Shown one piece after another: positions 8,189 through 10,831 of a DNA stretch of 10,831 nt. The translations under genes and the position numbers were made by a program. This DNA is from JAYWIG01 sp043789035 (GTDB lineage Bacteria; Pseudomonadota; Gammaproteobacteria; Burkholderiales; Burkholderiaceae_E). How positions within the stretch are numbered: position 1 is the first letter of the stretch; every line of letters begins with the position of its first letter. The DNA is taken from positions 1-10,831 of the forward strand of contig JAYWIG010000203.1 of NCBI GenBank assembly GCA_043789035.1, in the 5' to 3' direction. The notes below the pieces were generated by a model that saw nothing but the letters and a program-made list of their open reading frames with translations, had not been told where the DNA came from and ran no database searches.

Positions 8189-8212
8189 GTCAGTATCCAA
8201 CTCAGTATCCAA
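8189..8212 (-). repeat. 12-bp tandem duplication over the pilI ribosome-binding region
   Basis: On the minus strand TTGGATACTGAG is followed directly by TTGGATACTGAC (11 of 12 identical), ending at the pilI ATG. The nearer copy places GGA 7 nt before the ATG, so the likely Shine-Dalgarno core is duplicated. Each copy also begins with an in-frame TTG. The repeat fills nearly all of the pilH-pilI spacer. Confidence 0.85.
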
Positions 8213-8213
8213 A

Positions 8214-8573
8214 TTAAGCAGCGTGCTTTAAGGCGTCTAAGATTTGGTTCGCGCTGTAAGGCTTGCTAATCAACTCTTTACCGCCTTGCATGCGGGCCCA
8301 TACCTGATCAGCACGCTGGTTTTTTGTCGAAACAAACACCACAGGAATACCGCGAGTTTCTGGGTCTTCAGCCAGCTTACGGGTAGCTTGGTAGCCATCC
8401 ATTCCTGGCATGACGATATCCATAAAAATGATATTGGGTTTATCAGACTTCGCTTTACGAAGTGCATCATCGCCGTTGGCTGAGACATGTACCAACCAAC
8501 CTGCGTCGCGCAGAATATTGGTTAATTGTTCTCTTTCGGTTGCGCCATCATCGACAATTAGGGCTTGATTCAT
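8214..8573 (-). CDS. pilH: Single-domain response regulator (PilH)
   Basis: This 119-residue CheY-like receiver has no output domain. It is probably phosphorylated by ChpA and acts on the pilus machinery or as a phosphate sink. LIVDDG carries the acidic pair Asp8/Asp9, IIFMDIVMPGMDGY carries phospho-acceptor Asp52, FVSTKNQ carries the conserved hydroxyl residue (Ser82), and ISKPYS carries Lys104. The 'STKNQRADQVWARMQGG' stretch, with a Trp, is the style I recall from PilH proteins and supports PilH over PilG for this gene. The ATG at 8573 has AGGA (8580-8583) 6 nt upstream. A TTG six codons further upstream is open but would swallow that site. It follows pilG by 97 nt and precedes pilI by 25 nt. 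Confidence 0.9.
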   Translation of the reverse strand: MNQALIVDDGATEREQLTNILRDAGWLVHVSANGDDALRKAKSDKPNIIFMDIVMPGMDGYQATRKLAEDPETRGIPVVFVSTKNQRADQVWARMQGGKELISKPYSANQILDALKHAA

Positions 8574-8670
8574 GGAGATTCCTATCTTCAAAAATACGAT
8601 CTATCGATCAAACAAATATCAACGGTTTTTGCTCGCTTCAACCGCAAAACTCGCTATATTTAAAAACTTT
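8574..8670 (-). other. pilG-pilH spacer with repeats, possible internal promoter
   Basis: This 97-nt AT-rich spacer is the longest gap inside the cluster. It holds a 15-nt AT-only palindrome over the pilG stop (8660-8674), a direct repeat CTCGCT (8632-8637 and 8650-8655 on the plus strand), and two competing inverted repeats: TTTTGC 8627-8632 with GCAAAA 8644-8649, and CGGTT 8623-8627 with AACCG 8640-8644. On the minus strand TTGATA resembles a -35 element, but no convincing -10 follows at 16-18 nt. There is no G/C-rich stem with a T-tract, so a terminator is not supported. Confidence 0.35.
8580..8583 (-). promoter_or_regulatory. pilH ribosome binding site
   Basis: AGGA on the minus strand lies 6 nt before ATG 8573. 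It decides against the upstream TTG start at 8591. Confidence 0.6.
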
Positions 8671-9741
8671 TTAATGTGCCGCTGCAGTCATCGACTGCGG
8701 TGCTGCAGTGGTTTTTGCGCCAGCCTGTGCCGTTGCCAGCGTTTGGCCGTTATTTGGTGGCGATACCGATGTCATGCGGATTAGGCCACTGATGTCATCA
8801 ATGGCGAGCGCTTTGCGCAATTGCTTAACCACAGCCGCCTCCAAGTCCTTAAGAGGTACAGGCTTAGTCAAATAAGTATCGCAACCAGCAAGTGCACCGC
8901 GCGCCAAATCAAATGGCGAAGACTTACTCGTCAAAATAATCACAGGCATCTGCTTACAGGCCTTGTTTCTCTTAATCTCTTTGGTAAGTTTGTAGCCATC
9001 CATCTCGGGCATGACAACGTCAATCAAAGCAAGGTTAAAACTCGTTTCTGCTAGGCGCGAAAGTGCTTCTGCCGCACTAGCAGCGACCTCGGAAATAATG
9101 CCCATACGGTTGAATGCTTGAGCCAGCTGCTGGCGTACTGTAGGGCTATCGTCCACGACTAAAACCCGTAAACGTTCGATCAGCGAACCGTCAGGACCAA
9201 CCGCAGAAGGCAAGGCTACCAAGTTTGATCTGAGAGCCGCCGGGGCGGGCTGCACTTGCGCCTGAGGAGCCTGAGCTAGAGTGGGTGCCGGAGCCGAAAA
9301 CTGATTGGCAGCGGCCATTTGCTGGGGTGGAGATTGGGCAAGCTGTAAGTTAACTATGTTTTGTGCTGGCCGGTGCTCAACTTGAGACGTTGCGGCCTGA
9401 GGATTAAACTCAATATCAATCACGCGGTTTAAGATTGGCAGCAACTGTAAAGTTAGCCGGTCTATTGAAATTGCATGACGGGTAGAGCTAACCGCGCCAC
9501 GAGGCAAAGCGGCAATGACAGGCACTTCACGCTTATTAGAACGTAGTTTAGTGATTGCGTCGAGGCCCAAAGCTTCTGAGGTATTCGCAATCAGTAAATC
9601 TATTTCGTCGACCTGCTCGCCTGTCACTAGCGAAAACTCATATTTGTTGTACTGGCTGTGCTTAAAAACAATTTCGATTAATCGCACATCGCGAACGTCG
9701 AGACCGGCTGTTGTTACTTTGTAAACCCGCTTATTTGCCAT
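8671..9741 (-). CDS. pilG: PilG-type response regulator with an extra N-terminal pseudo-receiver-like domain
   Basis: This 356-residue cytoplasmic regulator is the first gene of the chemosensory cluster. The C-terminal receiver (about 190-310) is complete: RVLVVDDS with Asp197/Asp198, LALIDVVMPEMDGYKL with phospho-acceptor Asp241, VIILTSK with Thr271, and LTKPVP with Lys293. Before it lies a domain of about 110 residues whose strand and helix order resembles a receiver (RVYKVTTAGL, YEFSLVTG, DLLIANTS, VPVIAALPRG), but the acidic pair, the phospho-acceptor Asp (Ala-Asn in its place) and the Lys-Pro are missing. An Ala/Gln/Pro-rich linker (about 115-180) joins the two, and a short low-complexity tail follows (325-356). 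Simple PilG proteins are about 120-135 residues. I chose ATG 9741 with a weak GGG 7 nt upstream; a TTG at 9783 extends the frame by 14 unconvincing codons. The symbol rests on position and the intact receiver. Confidence 0.82.
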   Translation of the reverse strand: MANKRVYKVTTAGLDVRDVRLIEIVFKHSQYNKYEFSLVTGEQVDEIDLLIANTSEALGLDAITKLRSNKREVPVIAALPRGAVSSTRHAISIDRLTLQLLPILNRVIDIEFNPQAATSQVEHRPAQNIVNLQLAQSPPQQMAAANQFSAPAPTLAQAPQAQVQPAPAALRSNLVALPSAVGPDGSLIERLRVLVVDDSPTVRQQLAQAFNRMGIISEVAASAAEALSRLAETSFNLALIDVVMPEMDGYKLTKEIKRNKACKQMPVIILTSKSSPFDLARGALAGCDTYLTKPVPLKDLEAAVVKQLRKALAIDDISGLIRMTSVSPPNNGQTLATAQAGAKTTAAPQSMTAAAH

Positions 9742-9830
9742 TTGTCTGCCCAAATATAAATTGGAGCCACATTCCCGAAACAAGTCGTAGGAGTGACAGA
9801 TAAGTTCATGCTAAGCGAACCTAAGTGGTG

Positions 9831-9854
9831 CGTTTTCTCCGTTCGGACGAAGCG
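9831..9854 (+). repeat. Imperfect hairpin upstream of metY
   Basis: The 24-nt segment can fold as a stem of CG/CG, U-G and A-U pairs, one C-C mismatch, then UCC/GGA closing a GUUC loop. It lies 45 nt before the metY ATG and is not followed by a T-tract. It could be an operator half-site pair, a leader structure or chance. Confidence 0.3.
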
Positions 9855-9888
9855 GGTTTACTGACCGATAGAAGGTAGCCATCATGCT

Positions 9889-9892
9889 AGGA
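9889..9892 (+). promoter_or_regulatory. metY ribosome binding site
   Basis: AGGA lies 7 nt before the ATG at 9900 and supports that start. Confidence 0.65.
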
Positions 9893-9899
9893 TGCAGCG

Positions 9900-10831
9900 A
9901 TGACTAAGCCTAATTTTTACGAATTTGACACTTTGAGCCTTCATGCAGGGTCTGCGCCGGATCCGACAACTGGGGCTAGAGCAACGCCAATTTATCTTTC
10001 AACTGCGTTTGCCTTTCAAGATTCAGACCATGCTGCGGCCCTATTCAATATGGAACAGTCCGGGCATGTTTACTCCAGAATTAGCAACCCCACGGTGGCT
10101 GTTTTTGAAGAAAGAATTTCGGCGCTAGAAGGCGGGGTCGGTGCAATTGCTACGGCCAGCGGCCAAGCAGCCTTGCACTTGGCGATTGCGACTTTAATGG
10201 GTGCCGGAGCGCATATCGTAGCGTCTAGCGCCCTTTACGGCGGTTCGCACAATTTGTTGCATTACACGCTCGCACGATTCGGCATCGAAACAACCTTCGT
10301 CAACCCTAGGGATTTCAGCGCGTGGGCGGCGGCAATTAGGCCAAATACGAAACTACTTTTTGGCGAAACTGTCGGAAACCCCGGCTTAGACGTCCTCGAT
10401 ATTCCGACGATTGCCAATATTGCCCATTCAGCACGCTTGCCTTTATTGGTCGATTCCACATTCACTACACCTTATCTCATTCAGCCATTCACTCTGGGTG
10501 CGGACTTGGTGTATCACTCAGCGACAAAGTTTTTATGTGGTCACGGAACAGTTTTAGGTGGTTTGTTAGTGGATGGCGGTACCTTCGACTATGAAGCCTC
10601 TGGCAAATTCCCTGAGTTAACTGAACCCTATGCGGGTTTTCACAACATGGTTTTTTCTGAAGAATCGACCGTCGCGCCGTTTCTACTGCGCGCGCGTCGA
10701 GAAGGATTACGAGATTTTGGCGCCTGCCTAAGCCCAATGAATGCGTTTCAAATCCTGCAAGGCATTGAAACACTTTCCTTACGAATGGCTCGGCATGTGT
10801 CAAACGCTCTAGAAGTTGCGCGCTTCTTAGA
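9900..10831 (+). CDS. metY: O-acetylhomoserine sulfhydrylase, 3' end missing
   Basis: This PLP enzyme of the Cys/Met-metabolism family would make homocysteine from O-acetylhomoserine and sulfide in the cytosol (direct sulfhydrylation, methionine synthesis). About 310 codons are open to the right edge with no stop; the family is about 425-435 residues, so roughly the last quarter is missing. FDTLSLHAGSAPDPTTGARA (9-28) is the typical start. YSR at 58-60 is the PLP-phosphate Tyr/Arg motif, ASGQAA (86-91) and SSALYGGSHNLL (109-120) line the cofactor site, VDSTFTTP (184-191) holds the PLP-pairing Asp185, and HSATKFLCGHG (206-216) holds the Schiff-base Lys210. The long segment after 235 with GFHNMVF and LRDFGACLSPMNAFQILQG favours MetY over cystathionine synthases; O-succinylhomoserine use (MetZ) is less likely. 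It is divergent from pilG, with no evident functional link. Confidence 0.92.
   Translation, partial: MTKPNFYEFDTLSLHAGSAPDPTTGARATPIYLSTAFAFQDSDHAAALFNMEQSGHVYSRISNPTVAVFEERISALEGGVGAIATASGQAALHLAIATLMGAGAHIVASSALYGGSHNLLHYTLARFGIETTFVNPRDFSAWAAAIRPNTKLLFGETVGNPGLDVLDIPTIANIAHSARLPLLVDSTFTTPYLIQPFTLGADLVYHSATKFLCGHGTVLGGLLVDGGTFDYEASGKFPELTEPYAGFHNMVFSEESTVAPFLLRARREGLRDFGACLSPMNAFQILQGIETLSLRMARHVSNALEVARFL

Larger units (their letters stand above)
9742..9899. promoter_or_regulatory. Divergent pilG / metY intergenic region
   Basis: These 158 bp separate two divergent genes and must hold, or lie close to, the promoters of metY and probably of the pilG cluster. On the minus strand TATATT (9758-9753) could be a -10 for pilG, with a TTGTTT 19 nt upstream; the spacing is poor and would leave a leader of only about 5 nt. 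No strong sigma-70 pair is seen for metY. I see no known methionine riboswitch and no MetR-like TGAA-N5-TTCA site. Confidence 0.55.

Noticed and set aside
8574..8591. N-terminal extensions to upstream TTG codons for pilH (8591), pilI (8212), pilG (9783) and the CBS gene (1255)
   Set aside because: Each has a better internal ATG or GTG with purine-rich sequence upstream, and the added residues do not fit the families. In pilI the extension is just the translated tandem repeat.
8660..8674. Perfect 15-nt palindrome TTAAAAACTTTTTAA at the pilG stop, as a terminator
   Set aside because: The stem would be A-T only with no stable G/C part. It is more likely local AT richness.
9808..9864. An 18-codon open frame upstream of metY, as a possible leader peptide
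   Set aside because: AGGAG is about 14 nt away, too far for a good start. There is no run of Met or Cys codons and no attenuator-like terminator after it.
9742..9899. A SAM or SAH riboswitch ahead of metY
   Set aside because: I could not find the conserved core elements or paired stems of the known classes. Only one imperfect hairpin is present, and the leader is too short for the larger class.
10262..10803. Minus-strand open frames opposite metY
   Set aside because: They lie against the catalytic core of metY, whose plus-strand translation shows all family motifs. The reverse products resemble nothing.

Overview
The window looks like a chromosomal segment of a betaproteobacterium, probably Burkholderiales. 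This rests on the style of the proteins (a PilG-PilH-PilI-PilJ-ChpA chemosensory set, a short CBS-pair protein ending in a 'KAYIRDWP' tail, a PIMT with a 'GVGLTS' N-terminus, a MetY-type sulfhydrylase) and a base composition near 50% GC by eye. No species can be named from sequence alone. I see no insertion sequence, tRNA, rRNA, CRISPR array or phage gene.

Layout: seven complete genes lie on the minus strand, in transcription order pilG (9741-8671), pilH (8573-8214), pilI (8188-7562), pilJ (7569-4966), a chpA/pilL-type hybrid CheA kinase (4903-1286), a two-CBS-domain gene (1243-779) and pcm (771-67). A further minus-strand gene may begin at about position 11 and run off the left edge. On the plus strand a metY-type gene (9900 to the right edge) is divergent from pilG across a 158-bp intergenic region. 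It has no stop inside the window, so it is partial.

How the genes work together: pilG to chpA form a Pil-Chp-like chemosensory pathway of the kind that controls type IV pilus twitching. The membrane receptor (PilJ) signals through a CheW-like adaptor (PilI) to the hybrid kinase (ChpA), which has an Hpt histidine, an ATPase domain, a CheW-like domain and its own receiver. The kinase should phosphorylate the receivers PilG and PilH. No CheR/PilK methyltransferase or CheB/ChpB methylesterase is present here. The CBS gene and pcm follow with short spacers and may be co-transcribed, but nothing in them ties them to pilus control.

Points of interest: (1) the PilG-position protein is about three times the size of a simple PilG. 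It carries an N-terminal domain that reads like a degenerate receiver, then an Ala/Gln/Pro linker, then the true receiver. (2) The PilJ-position receptor has a roughly 380-residue, Cache-like periplasmic region and an altered signalling tip. (3) The kinase has a single canonical Hpt H-box after about 430 residues of unassigned helical sequence. (4) A 12-bp tandem duplication covers the pilI ribosome-binding region. I did not find a wholly new system. The unusual material is the domain architecture of this chemosensory pathway.
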